Part shown: in pieces, positions 35,118 to 42,384 of the stretch | Position numbering within the stretch: the first letter of the stretch is position 1 | How the letters are laid out: each line of letters starts with the position of its first letter | Assembly: GCA_040756735.1 (NCBI GenBank) | Contig: JBFLYC010000011.1 | Coordinates: 43,835 to 107,834 of the forward strand | From: JBFLYC01 sp040756735 | GTDB taxonomy: Bacteria; Bacillota; DSM-16504; Desulfitibacterales; Desulfitibacteraceae | Direction: 5' to 3' | DNA length: 64,000 nt | Made by a program: the position numbers and the translations under genes | The notes under the pieces: generated by a model | What the model was told of the DNA's origin: nothing | Databases searched by the model: none | Seen by the model: the letters and a program-made list of their open reading frames with translations, nothing else

Positions 35118-36330
35118 GGGTAAAAACATAATAATAGGAGTCACGGGCGGAATAGCTGCTTATAAAGCTTGTGAACTGGTTAGCAGTCTTGTTAAAAGTG
35201 GCGCAGATGTGAGGGTAGTTATGACTGAAGCTGCACAAAAGTTTGTTTCGCCAATTACTTTTTCTGCCCTTACTCACAACCCTACAGTAACTGACATGTT
35301 CAGCGCCAATAAAAGCATTCCTCACATAGAACTTCTAGAAAAGGCTGACATGTTAGCAGTAGTCCCAGCTACAGCAAACATTATTGGCAAACTGGCTAAC
35401 GGTATTGCTGATGATTGTCTATCAACTTTTTTACTTGCAGCCGTTTGCCCAGTAGTAATTGCCCCAGCGATGAATATAAATATGTATCAGCATGCTGCCG
35501 TGCAGCATAATATCAGTTTGTTAAAAAGCAGGGGAATACATATTATTGAACCTTCCGAAGGGTATTTGGCATGTGGTACTAAGGGAAAAGGTAGACTTCC
35601 CGATGTCTCAATTTTATACAAAGAAATGATTGACATATTGCAGCAGAAAAAAGATTTAATGGGTATAAGAGTGCTGGTAACTGCGGGTGGGACCAGGGAA
35701 CCAATCGATCCGGTTAGGTATATTAGCAATCGCAGTTCGGGCAAAATGGGGTATGCCATTGCTGAATGCGCTAAAGCCAGGGGAGCAGAGATTACTATGA
35801 TAACTACTGTACACAATCCAATCAATGTGGACAGGCTGATACAAGTGGAGACTGCTCAAGAAATGTACGAAAAGGTGTTAGCATATTATTACGAACATGA
35901 CATAATTATCATGGCTGCTGCAGTAGCTGATTATACTTGCATGGAAATCAGTTCATCGAAAATCAAGAAAAAAGATGATATTTTAGATATTAAACTAATA
36001 AAGACCCCAGATATTCTAGCAGAGCTAGGGGAGATTAAAAAAGACAAAATACTTGTTGGTTTTGCAGCTGAAACAGATGATATAGAATGTTCAGCCATGA
36101 AAAAATTAAATAGCAAAAATTTAGATTTAATTGTAGCAAATGATGTTTCTCAGAAGGATATTGGTTTTGGCTCAGATAATAACCAGGTGTCTATTTTTAA
36201 TCATAATGGACTGATTATTAAAACTCCATGTCTTACCAAAAAGAAGATTTCAGATATAATACTTGATACTATTTTAGAAACAGACAGTTTTATTGTGTTG
36301 CGCAATAAGAAAAGGAGTGATATGGACTAA
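35095..36330 (+). CDS. coaBC: Bifunctional phosphopantothenoylcysteine decarboxylase / phosphopantothenate-cysteine ligase
   Basis: CoaBC performs two steps of coenzyme A synthesis. The CoaC flavin domain (about 1-180) carries [16 protein letters not shown], the active His in [14 protein letters not shown], and the [13 protein letters not shown] substrate clamp. The CoaB domain begins at [36 protein letters not shown] and the lysine-rich KIKKKDD segment follow. I chose GTG at 35095 because AAAGGAG is 6 bases upstream; the longer frame overlaps rpoZ more deeply. Its stop shares a base with the metK start. Confidence 0.95.
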   Translation: MEHLTILKGKNIIIGVTGGIAAYKACELVSSLVKSGADVRVVMTEAAQKFVSPITFSALTHNPTVTDMFSANKSIPHIELLEKADMLAVVPATANIIGKLANGIADDCLSTFLLAAVCPVVIAPAMNINMYQHAAVQHNISLLKSRGIHIIEPSEGYLACGTKGKGRLPDVSILYKEMIDILQQKKDLMGIRVLVTAGGTREPIDPVRYISNRSSGKMGYAIAECAKARGAEITMITTVHNPINVDRLIQVETAQEMYEKVLAYYYEHDIIIMAAAVADYTCMEISSSKIKKKDDILDIKLIKTPDILAELGEIKKDKILVGFAAETDDIECSAMKKLNSKNLDLIVANDVSQKDIGFGSDNNQVSIFNHNGLIIKTPCLTKKKISDIILDTILETDSFIVLRNKKRSDMD

Positions 36331-37520
36331 TGGAAAAGAAACTTTTTACGTCAGAATCTGTTACAGAAGGGCATCCAGATAAAATAGCTGACCAAATATC
36401 TGATAGCATCCTAGACGCTATTCTATCCATGGATAATAAAGCCAGGGTTGCTTGTGAAACTCTGGTAACCACAGGCCTAGTTCTTGTAGCTGGTGAAATA
36501 ACTACAGAATGTTATGTGGATATTCCCAAAATAGTCAGAGAAACTGTGCGAGAAATAGGGTATACCAGGGCTAAATTTGGGTTTGATTGTGACACTTGTG
36601 CAGTGGTAACTGCTATAGATGAACAGTCACCCGATATTGCGCTAGGAGTTAATAAGTCCTTGGAAGCCAAGCAAGGTCAGTCCGTAGAAGAAGATTTAGA
36701 GGCTATTGGAGCAGGTGATCAAGGAATGATGTTTGGTTATGCCTGCGATGAAACTCCGGAACTTATGCCTTTACCAATTTCTTTAGCTCATAAATTGACC
36801 AAGAGGTTGTCTGACGCTAGAAAACAGAGGATATTACCATATCTTAGGCCGGATGGGAAATCTCAGGTAACTGTGGAATATGAAGATAATAAGCCAATCA
36901 GAGTAGATACCATTGTTCTTTCTACTCAACACAAACCTGATATTGAGCAGGAGGTACTTCGTAACGACATTATTGAGCATATAATCAAAGCAGTGGTACC
37001 AGCCGATTTGCTGGATAAAAATACTAAATATTTTATTAATCCTACAGGTAGATTTGTTGTAGGGGGTCCCCAAGGAGATACAGGATTAACCGGTAGAAAA
37101 ATTATTGTTGACACATATGGTGGAATGGCCAGACACGGGGGTGGCGCATTTTCCGGTAAAGACCCTACCAAGGTTGATAGATCTGCTACATATGCTGCCC
37201 GCTACGTGGCAAAAAATATTGTGGCGGCTGGATTAGCTAATCGTTGTGAAGTACAACTGGCATATGCCATAGGAGTTGCTCAACCTGTTTCTATAATGGT
37301 TGATACTTTTGGTACAGGCAGAATTGGCGACCAAAGAATGGTTGAACTGATAAGGAATAACTTTGATTTAAGACCTGCTGCTATCATAAGAGATTTAAAC
37401 TTACGAAGACCGATTTATAAAAAACTGGCTGCCTACGGTCATTTTGGCAGAACAGACCTAGATGTAAGCTGGGAAAAAGTTGACAAGGCTGATTCATTGA
37501 GACAACAAGCAGGTATATAA
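36330..37520 (+). CDS. metK: S-adenosylmethionine synthetase
   Basis: MetK makes SAM from methionine and ATP. At 396 residues it is complete: [19 protein letters not shown] (ATP/metal), [12 protein letters not shown] (P-loop-like), [20 protein letters not shown] and [16 protein letters not shown]. The start overlaps the coaBC stop (TAATG). No SAM riboswitch is seen, consistent with co-transcription from the yicC-coaBC series. MetK is not at this position in B. subtilis. A long hairpin closes the unit. Confidence 0.97.
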   Translation: MEKKLFTSESVTEGHPDKIADQISDSILDAILSMDNKARVACETLVTTGLVLVAGEITTECYVDIPKIVRETVREIGYTRAKFGFDCDTCAVVTAIDEQSPDIALGVNKSLEAKQGQSVEEDLEAIGAGDQGMMFGYACDETPELMPLPISLAHKLTKRLSDARKQRILPYLRPDGKSQVTVEYEDNKPIRVDTIVLSTQHKPDIEQEVLRNDIIEHIIKAVVPADLLDKNTKYFINPTGRFVVGGPQGDTGLTGRKIIVDTYGGMARHGGGAFSGKDPTKVDRSATYAARYVAKNIVAAGLANRCEVQLAYAIGVAQPVSIMVDTFGTGRIGDQRMVELIRNNFDLRPAAIIRDLNLRRPIYKKLAAYGHFGRTDLDVSWEKVDKADSLRQQAGI

Positions 37521-37521
37521 A

Positions 37522-37552
37522 GCAAAGACCACCAGGTTTGGGTGGTCTTTGC
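37522..37552. terminator. Strong hairpin after metK
   Basis: GCAAAGACCACC (37522-37533) and GGTGGTCTTTGC (37541-37552) form a perfect 12-base-pair stem with a 7-base loop. There is no T-run after it, only TTT inside the arm, so termination efficiency is uncertain. Confidence 0.65.
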
Positions 37553-37650
37553 CTAATCCAGTCAATAATGGTAAAATTGAATAGTAAAATAATGGTTAAG
37601 TAGTGGACTGATCATATATTAATTAATGCCTAGAAAAGTGGTGAGTATTC

Positions 37651-38070
37651 TTGTTAAATAATGATAACTTGCCTGTCTATACAATTAGCATTGTCTCAAA
37701 ACTGTTGGGTGTACATCAGGAGACCCTCAGGATCTGGGAAAGAAACGGGTTAATACGCCCGGACAGAAAAAATAACCAGCGACTTTACTCAAATAATGAC
37801 TTCAAAAGGTTAAAATTTGTTAAAGTATTATTAGATGAGAAGGGCCTGAACCTTGCAGGGATTAGACAGCTTATTGACTTTTATCCTTGCTGGTGGAAGG
37901 AAAACTGTAAGGGCGGCAAGAAAAAGGATGAAGGCCACTACATTAATACTGCAAAACCTTGTTGGAAAGAAGAACATACTTTTTGTTTTACCCCTTTGGA
38001 CAAAGCAGACTACTGTCAAGGCTGTCGTTTTTGTGCTGAATGTCCTGAAAACTGCCCTTTCAAACGGTAA
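37651..38070 (+). CDS. MerR-family regulator with C-terminal ferredoxin-like cysteine cluster
   Basis: A 139-residue protein. Residues about 9-75 form a MerR-type winged helix domain: YTISIVSKLLGVHQETLRIWERNGLI, RLYSNNDFKRL. The remainder has nine cysteines, at 80, 86, 104, 112, 122, 125, 128, 131 and 135. The last four give CxxCxxCxxxCP, the classical [4Fe-4S] ferredoxin spacing, with C122 one more CxxC before. It looks like a regulator that senses Fe-S clusters, redox or metal. The start is TTG at 37651. It stands directly upstream of an Fe-S-related operon and probably controls it. Confidence 0.85.
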   Translation: MLNNDNLPVYTISIVSKLLGVHQETLRIWERNGLIRPDRKNNQRLYSNNDFKRLKFVKVLLDEKGLNLAGIRQLIDFYPCWWKENCKGGKKKDEGHYINTAKPCWKEEHTFCFTPLDKADYCQGCRFCAECPENCPFKR

Positions 38071-38118
38071 AAATGTCCTTTTTTTCAAAGTAAAGATTGT
38101 TTTTTTATTTGCATAACC

Positions 38119-38170
38119 TATAAATAGTATTTATAAATAACTTGCAAACAGTGTGCATAAAATATATAAT
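38119..38170 (+). promoter_or_regulatory. Promoter of the IscU-NifX-ATPase operon with an upstream 17-base palindrome
   Basis: TTGCAA (38142-38147) and TATAAT (38165-38170) are spaced by 17 bases. Six bases before the -35 lies TATAAATA-G-TATTTATA (38119-38135), a perfect inverted repeat with 8-base arms. It is a plausible binding site for the MerR-like regulator just upstream, although MerR proteins usually bind between -35 and -10. Confidence 0.65.
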
Positions 38171-38223
38171 AGAGGTAACCGAAAGATAGATTTGCTAAAC
38201 TTAGTATTATAAGGAGCTTGAAC

Positions 38224-38640
38224 ATGATTGAAGAGTGGATGCTTGATAGTTACACAAATATGGAGTACAGCCAAAATGTGATTGATCATTTTATAAATCC
38301 AAGAAATGTTGGCAAACTGAAAGATGCTAATGCTTATGCAAAAGTAGGTGATCCTAAATGCGGTGATTATATAGAATTATATTTAAAAGTTGACTTTGGT
38401 GTTATTGAGGATATTAAGTACCTTGTTTATGGCTGTGCTGGAGCTATTTCCACGACATCAGCCCTTACAGAAGTTGTTAAGGGTAAAAGCTTAAATGCAG
38501 CTTTAGAAGTTACTGATGATGAAGTCATTGAGTATTTAGGAGGAATTCCAGAAAGGAAAAGACATTGCTCTTTGTTGGGGGTTAAGGCTTTACATAGTGC
38601 TATAATGGAATATCGTGATAGTATGGCAAAAACCCTTTAG
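38224..38640 (+). CDS. IscU/NifU-N-like Fe-S cluster scaffold protein
   Basis: A 138-residue homologue of IscU/NifU-N scaffolds on which Fe-S clusters are built. YSQNVIDHFINPRNVGKL is the family N-terminus. The three cluster cysteines are at 46 (GDPKCGDYI), 71 (YGCAGAIST) and 115 (KRHCSLLGV). The second segment differs from the common GCGSAIASSS. No cysteine desulfurase gene (iscS/sufS) is adjacent. I chose ATG at 38224, 7 bases after AAGGAG. First gene of a five-gene operon with two NifX-like and two ATPase genes. Confidence 0.9.
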   Translation: MIEEWMLDSYTNMEYSQNVIDHFINPRNVGKLKDANAYAKVGDPKCGDYIELYLKVDFGVIEDIKYLVYGCAGAISTTSALTEVVKGKSLNAALEVTDDEVIEYLGGIPERKRHCSLLGVKALHSAIMEYRDSMAKTL

Positions 38641-38684
38641 AATTTTACTTTGTTATAGAATGCTATGGAAAGAGAGTGATTGGC

Positions 38685-39044
38685 ATGAAGATTGCTGTTT
38701 CTGCAAAGAAAGAGGGTTTGGATGCTGAAATTGATCCACGTTTTGGCAGGGCAAAATGGATTATTATTTATGATGATGTTAGCAAAGAGATAGAAAACAT
38801 TGACAATACACTTAACTTTAATGCAGCACAGGGCGCAGGAATCAAAACCGCAGAACTGGTAGTACGTAAGGGCTGTTCAGTGGTAATAACAGGCCACTTG
38901 GGACCTAAAGCCTTCAATGTTTTAGCAAAAGCAGGTGTAAAGGGATATCTAAGAGAACATGGTAAGGTAATAGAAGCTGTTTTGGATTTAAAGGAAGGTA
39001 AGTTAAACGAGTGCAAGCAAGCAGATGTTGAAGGCCATTGGTAA
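38685..39044 (+). CDS. NifX/NifB-C-like dinitrogenase iron-molybdenum cofactor family protein (first copy)
   Basis: A 119-residue protein of the NifX/NifY/NifB-C-terminal superfamily, small RNase H-like folds that bind Fe-S or FeMo-type cofactor precursors. The pattern is MKIAVSAKKEGLDAEIDPRFGRA, IENIDNTLN and GCSVVITGHLGPKAF, which matches family positions. There are no nitrogenase genes here, so a different metal cofactor is the likely cargo. I chose ATG at 38685 over the GTG at 38676, which overlaps the GAGAGTGA ribosome site. A paralogue follows after 31 bases. Confidence 0.85.
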   Translation: MKIAVSAKKEGLDAEIDPRFGRAKWIIIYDDVSKEIENIDNTLNFNAAQGAGIKTAELVVRKGCSVVITGHLGPKAFNVLAKAGVKGYLREHGKVIEAVLDLKEGKLNECKQADVEGHW

Positions 39045-39075
39045 ATATACATACTTTGGAAAGGGATGATAGTAA

Positions 39076-39447
39076 ATGTCTAAAACGAGAATAGCAGTTC
39101 CTTCAATGTTTCCCGGGGGATTAAAAGCACAAAGGTCCGGCCATTTTGGCAGATGTGATGTTTTTACAGTTATTGATATTGATGATGATATTATAGTTGA
39201 TGTAAGTATCTTAAACAATATAGAACACTCGGAAGGGGGATGTTTAGTCCCTGTCAACCTTTTGGCCAACCACAATGTAAACTCCATTATAGTAGGTGGA
39301 ATGGGTATGCGCCCTTTAATGGGTTTTAAAGAGGCAGGTATAAATGTATATTTGGGGGATGGCATTACTGTAGAAGATGCTGTAAACAGTTTCTTGAAAG
39401 ATCAATTGGACCTAATGACAACAGATCATGTTTGCGGTGGTCACTAA
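39076..39447 (+). CDS. NifX/NifB-C-like dinitrogenase iron-molybdenum cofactor family protein (second copy)
   Basis: A 123-residue paralogue of the preceding gene. AVPSMFPGGLKAQRSGHFGRCDVFTVID, SEGGCLVPVNLLANHNVNSIIVGGMGMRP and the ending DHVCGGH mark a more cysteine- and histidine-rich version, which could bind metal through the CGGH tail and Cys in HFGRCD. The two copies are diverged, not a recent duplication. The stop is followed after one base by the start of the first ferredoxin-ATPase. Confidence 0.85.
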   Translation: MSKTRIAVPSMFPGGLKAQRSGHFGRCDVFTVIDIDDDIIVDVSILNNIEHSEGGCLVPVNLLANHNVNSIIVGGMGMRPLMGFKEAGINVYLGDGITVEDAVNSFLKDQLDLMTTDHVCGGH

Positions 39448-39448
39448 A

Positions 39449-40318
39449 ATGCAGCCCATTATAGCAGTAGCCAGTGGTAAGGGTGGGACAGGTAAGACCA
39501 CCTTTGCCGTTAATTTGGCATCTTCTTTGGAAGATAATGTAGTATACTTTGATGCGGATGTGGAAGAACCTAATGGTCATATCTATTTCAAACCTAAAAT
39601 CACTTCTGAAAAAGATGTACTGGTAATGATACCAGAAGTGAACTCTAACCTGTGTACTGGGTGTGGACAATGCAGTAAGGTTTGCAAGTTCAATGCACTT
39701 ATTGTGTTGAAAAGCGATTTAATTGTCTTTCCTGAGTTATGCCATGGTTGTGGAAGCTGTATTATTGCCTGTTCACATAATGCCCTGCGGGAAGGAAGCA
39801 GGGCAATTGGTAAAGTAAACATGGGTAGTGCAGGTAGAATTGGGTTTATCGAAGGTAGACTAAGGGAGGGTGAAGCAAAAGCTCCTCCAGTAATCAAGGC
39901 TTTACATCCTCTTTTGACAAAAGAGAAAATACAGGTCATAGATGTATCGCCCGGTACATCTTGCCCGGTAATAGAGGGTGTTCGTAAAAGTGATTTTGTG
40001 GTTCTGGTGACCGAGCCAACTTCCTTTGGCTTGCATGATTTAGATTTAGCAATAAAAATGGTTAAAAGATTAGGTTTACCTCATGGTGTTGTAATCAACA
40101 GGGCAGATGCAGGAAACATGGAGGTAGAAACCTTCTGTGATCAACAAAACATACCAGTATTAATGAGAATACCTTTTGACAAAAAAATATTTTATTTATG
40201 TTCCCAGGGTGAGATATTGGTTTCCCATGTTCCAGGTTTAAAAAAAGCTTTCATTGATTGCTATACCAAAATTAAGACAATTTTAAAAAGAAGAGGCTTC
40301 AAGCATGAAGGAAATTAG
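39449..40318 (+). CDS. MinD-superfamily P-loop ATPase with inserted ferredoxin domain (first copy)
   Basis: A 289-residue Mrp/MinD-type ATPase with the deviant Walker A loop ASGKGGTGKTTF (about 8-19). A two-cluster ferredoxin insert sits at about 62-115: Cys 69, 72, 75, 79 and 98, 101, 104, 108. Downstream, VIDVSPGTSCPV replaces the usual DxPPG Walker B region (DVSPG), and VVLVTEPTSFGLHDL is the switch segment. Such proteins (COG1149 type) are found in anaerobes and are thought to act in Fe-S or cofactor handling. Start ATG at 39449; overlaps its paralogue by 14 bases. Confidence 0.88.
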   Translation: MQPIIAVASGKGGTGKTTFAVNLASSLEDNVVYFDADVEEPNGHIYFKPKITSEKDVLVMIPEVNSNLCTGCGQCSKVCKFNALIVLKSDLIVFPELCHGCGSCIIACSHNALREGSRAIGKVNMGSAGRIGFIEGRLREGEAKAPPVIKALHPLLTKEKIQVIDVSPGTSCPVIEGVRKSDFVVLVTEPTSFGLHDLDLAIKMVKRLGLPHGVVINRADAGNMEVETFCDQQNIPVLMRIPFDKKIFYLCSQGEILVSHVPGLKKAFIDCYTKIKTILKRRGFKHEGN

Positions 40319-41180
40319 TATAGTCAGCGGAAAGGGTGGCACAGGTAAGACAACTATTTCAGGAGCTTTAGCCAGTTTATGGAAAGATAAAATCATGGTG
40401 GACTGCGATGTAGATGCTTCTAATTTGCACCTGCTCTTCAATACGGTCATTAAAGAAACCCATGAGTTTTATAGTGGACTAAAGGCCCACCTTGATATTC
40501 AGATGTGCAGTCAATGTGGTGAGTGTAAAAAGGTTTGTCGTTTTGAAAGTATAAATTCCCATTATGTGATTGATGAACTCCTATGTGTTGGGTGTGGCGC
40601 CTGTGTTTTAGTTTGTGATACAAAGGCTATTAAATTACATGATAACCTGGCAGGCTATTGGTTTGTTTCAGAAACTCCTCAAGGACCCCTGGTACATGCA
40701 GCTTTAGGAATAGCTGAAGATAATTCAGGAAAACTGGTAGCTCAAATACGCATGCAATCCAAAGAAATAGCAAAAAGAGACAAGATCAAAACCATCATAA
40801 TAGATGGGCCTCCAGGTATTGGTTGTCCTGTGATATCGGCAATTACAGGTGTAGACCTTGTTTTAGTGGTTACAGAGCCATCTTTATCAGGACTTCATGA
40901 TTTACAGCGTATAGTTGCATTGGTTAATAATTTCAATATTGAATGTTGTGTATGCGTAAACAAATATGATATCAATGAAAAACTATCTGAGGAAATAAAC
41001 AACATTTGTATTAGTAAGGGAATTGAAGTAGTCGGCAATATCCCTTTTAGCAGCCAGATACTAAAAGTTATTTCCAGTGCACAAAGTTGTCACAGTTTTT
41101 TTGATAAGTTACCAAGGGATATAAAAATCAGTATAGAAAAACTCCAGGGATTGTTGTTTAAAAAATTAACTGGTCTATAA
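40305..41180 (+). CDS. MinD-superfamily P-loop ATPase with inserted ferredoxin domain (second copy)
   Basis: A 291-residue paralogue of the upstream ATPase. Walker A is VSGKGGTGKTTI (about 7-18). The ferredoxin insert has Cys 68, 71, 74, 78 and 94, 97, 100, 104. Walker B is IIIDGPPGIGCPV, the canonical form, unlike the first copy. VVTEPSLSGLHDL follows. The 14-base overlap indicates coupled translation and suggests a heterodimer, since MinD-type ATPases work as dimers. Last gene of the operon, closed by a terminator. Confidence 0.88.
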   Translation: MKEISIVSGKGGTGKTTISGALASLWKDKIMVDCDVDASNLHLLFNTVIKETHEFYSGLKAHLDIQMCSQCGECKKVCRFESINSHYVIDELLCVGCGACVLVCDTKAIKLHDNLAGYWFVSETPQGPLVHAALGIAEDNSGKLVAQIRMQSKEIAKRDKIKTIIIDGPPGIGCPVISAITGVDLVLVVTEPSLSGLHDLQRIVALVNNFNIECCVCVNKYDINEKLSEEINNICISKGIEVVGNIPFSSQILKVISSAQSCHSFFDKLPRDIKISIEKLQGLLFKKLTGL

Positions 41181-41211
41181 CAAAAATATCCACCATCCAC
41201 AAATCCTGTTG

Positions 41212-41247
41212 TAAGGAAGCCTTTTTTAAAGGACTTCCTTATTTTTT
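41212..41247 (+). terminator. Intrinsic terminator of the IscU-NifX-ATPase operon
   Basis: TAAGGAAG and CTTCCTTA form the outer stem, with an inner CCTTT/AAAGG pairing, followed by ATTTTTT. It separates the operon from the cytochrome b/HdrD-like pair. Confidence 0.88.
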
Positions 41248-41444
41248 GTGTTTTTGCAAGGAGGATGTAGAAATTTTGTAGATAGCTATATGTATTTTAA
41301 ATAATAGCATTTAAGATTCAAATAACTATGTGTATAGGGTATGAGGTTTTATTGTAGAAATAAATATAGATATCTTTTATTGTGAAATTTATAATATGAG
41401 GGAAGAGGTTTTCTATTTAATTCAACTTAAGGGGGTCGTGCAAG
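41248..41444 (+). other. AT-rich leader of the DsrM/DsrK-like pair
   Basis: The 197 bases hold no gene. A TATAAT at 41390-41395 could be a -10 element, but I see no matching -35. GCAAGGAGGATG near 41256 looks like a ribosome site with no reading frame behind it. The ribosome site of the next gene is AAGGGGGT. Confidence 0.4.
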
Positions 41445-42353
41445 TTGCTGCTATTAATTTTTATTTACATTTCACTATTGGCTTTTATCTTGATTTCTTT
41501 ATCAGTTGCCTTAAAGTATGCTAAGATGCCAATGCACAGCAGGTGGGAGCTGTATCCTGTCCCAAAAGAAAAAGGTAGGGGGGAATATGGGGGGTCATAC
41601 TACGAAGAATTAAAATGGTATGAAAAACCCAGGGAGACTTCACTGTTTGCAGAATTAAAGGATATGGTTAAAGAAATGCTTTTCATCAAAAATCTTTTTG
41701 TTAATCAAAGACCATTATGGTGGTTATCTTATGCCCTTCATCTTGGAATTTATTTACTTGGGTTGTGGACTATTATGTTGTTCGTAGGTGCGGTAACAGA
41801 AATTGCAGGTATGACAATAGTTTCAGATGCGGGTGTCTCTTCGCATTGGTGGGCTGCTTTAGTTTATTACGTTACTTTTGTTGCAGGAGCGACGGGGGCA
41901 ATATTAACTACATTAGGTTCAGGAGCTTTATTGCTTAGAAGGGTTACCATGGAGTCCATGAAGAAGTATACAACCGGCCAGGACTATTTCAATTTACTTT
42001 TTATCTTTATTGTTTTAATAACAGGGCTAGTAGTCTGGGGTTCTGATCCTGCCTTTAATTACGGAAGAGAAATAATGAAAGGACTACTAACCTTCAGCCC
42101 AATTACAGCAGATGGTCCTTTGACCCTGCATATTATCCTATTAGGCTTGCTACTTATCTATATTCCCCAAAGTAAGATGAGCCACTATGTAGCTAAATAC
42201 TTTACTTTCCACAAGGTGCTTTGGGAGAATGACCCGAATCTGCCTGGAAGTGAAATAGAGAAAAAGATCAAGGAAGCTGCAAGTATTAAACCTGGAAAAA
42301 CCTGGGCAGCTCCCCATTTTCAGGCTGGTGGCTCAGTGTCGAAGGATCAATAA
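41445..42353 (+). CDS. DsrM/TmcC-like membrane cytochrome b subunit (nitrate reductase gamma-like)
   Basis: A 302-residue integral membrane protein with about five or six helices. The cytosolic loop MHSRWELYPVPKEKGRG after the first helix is typical of membrane subunits of Dsr/Hmc/Tmc-type complexes. Haem b ligands are likely among YALHLGIYLLG, SHWWAALVYY and TLHIILLGLL. The C-terminal tail is cytoplasmic. It should pass electrons between menaquinone and the HdrD-like partner encoded 31 bases downstream. The start is TTG. No sulfite reductase genes are nearby, so I avoid the name dsrM. Confidence 0.88.
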   Translation: MLLLIFIYISLLAFILISLSVALKYAKMPMHSRWELYPVPKEKGRGEYGGSYYEELKWYEKPRETSLFAELKDMVKEMLFIKNLFVNQRPLWWLSYALHLGIYLLGLWTIMLFVGAVTEIAGMTIVSDAGVSSHWWAALVYYVTFVAGATGAILTTLGSGALLLRRVTMESMKKYTTGQDYFNLLFIFIVLITGLVVWGSDPAFNYGREIMKGLLTFSPITADGPLTLHIILLGLLLIYIPQSKMSHYVAKYFTFHKVLWENDPNLPGSEIEKKIKEAASIKPGKTWAAPHFQAGGSVSKDQ

Positions 42354-42384
42354 ACAATAATTTATTGGGATAGGAGGAGAGCTA

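Noticed and set aside
36130..36335. A SAM riboswitch for metK
   Set aside because: metK overlaps the coaBC stop codon and no S-box structure is present upstream.
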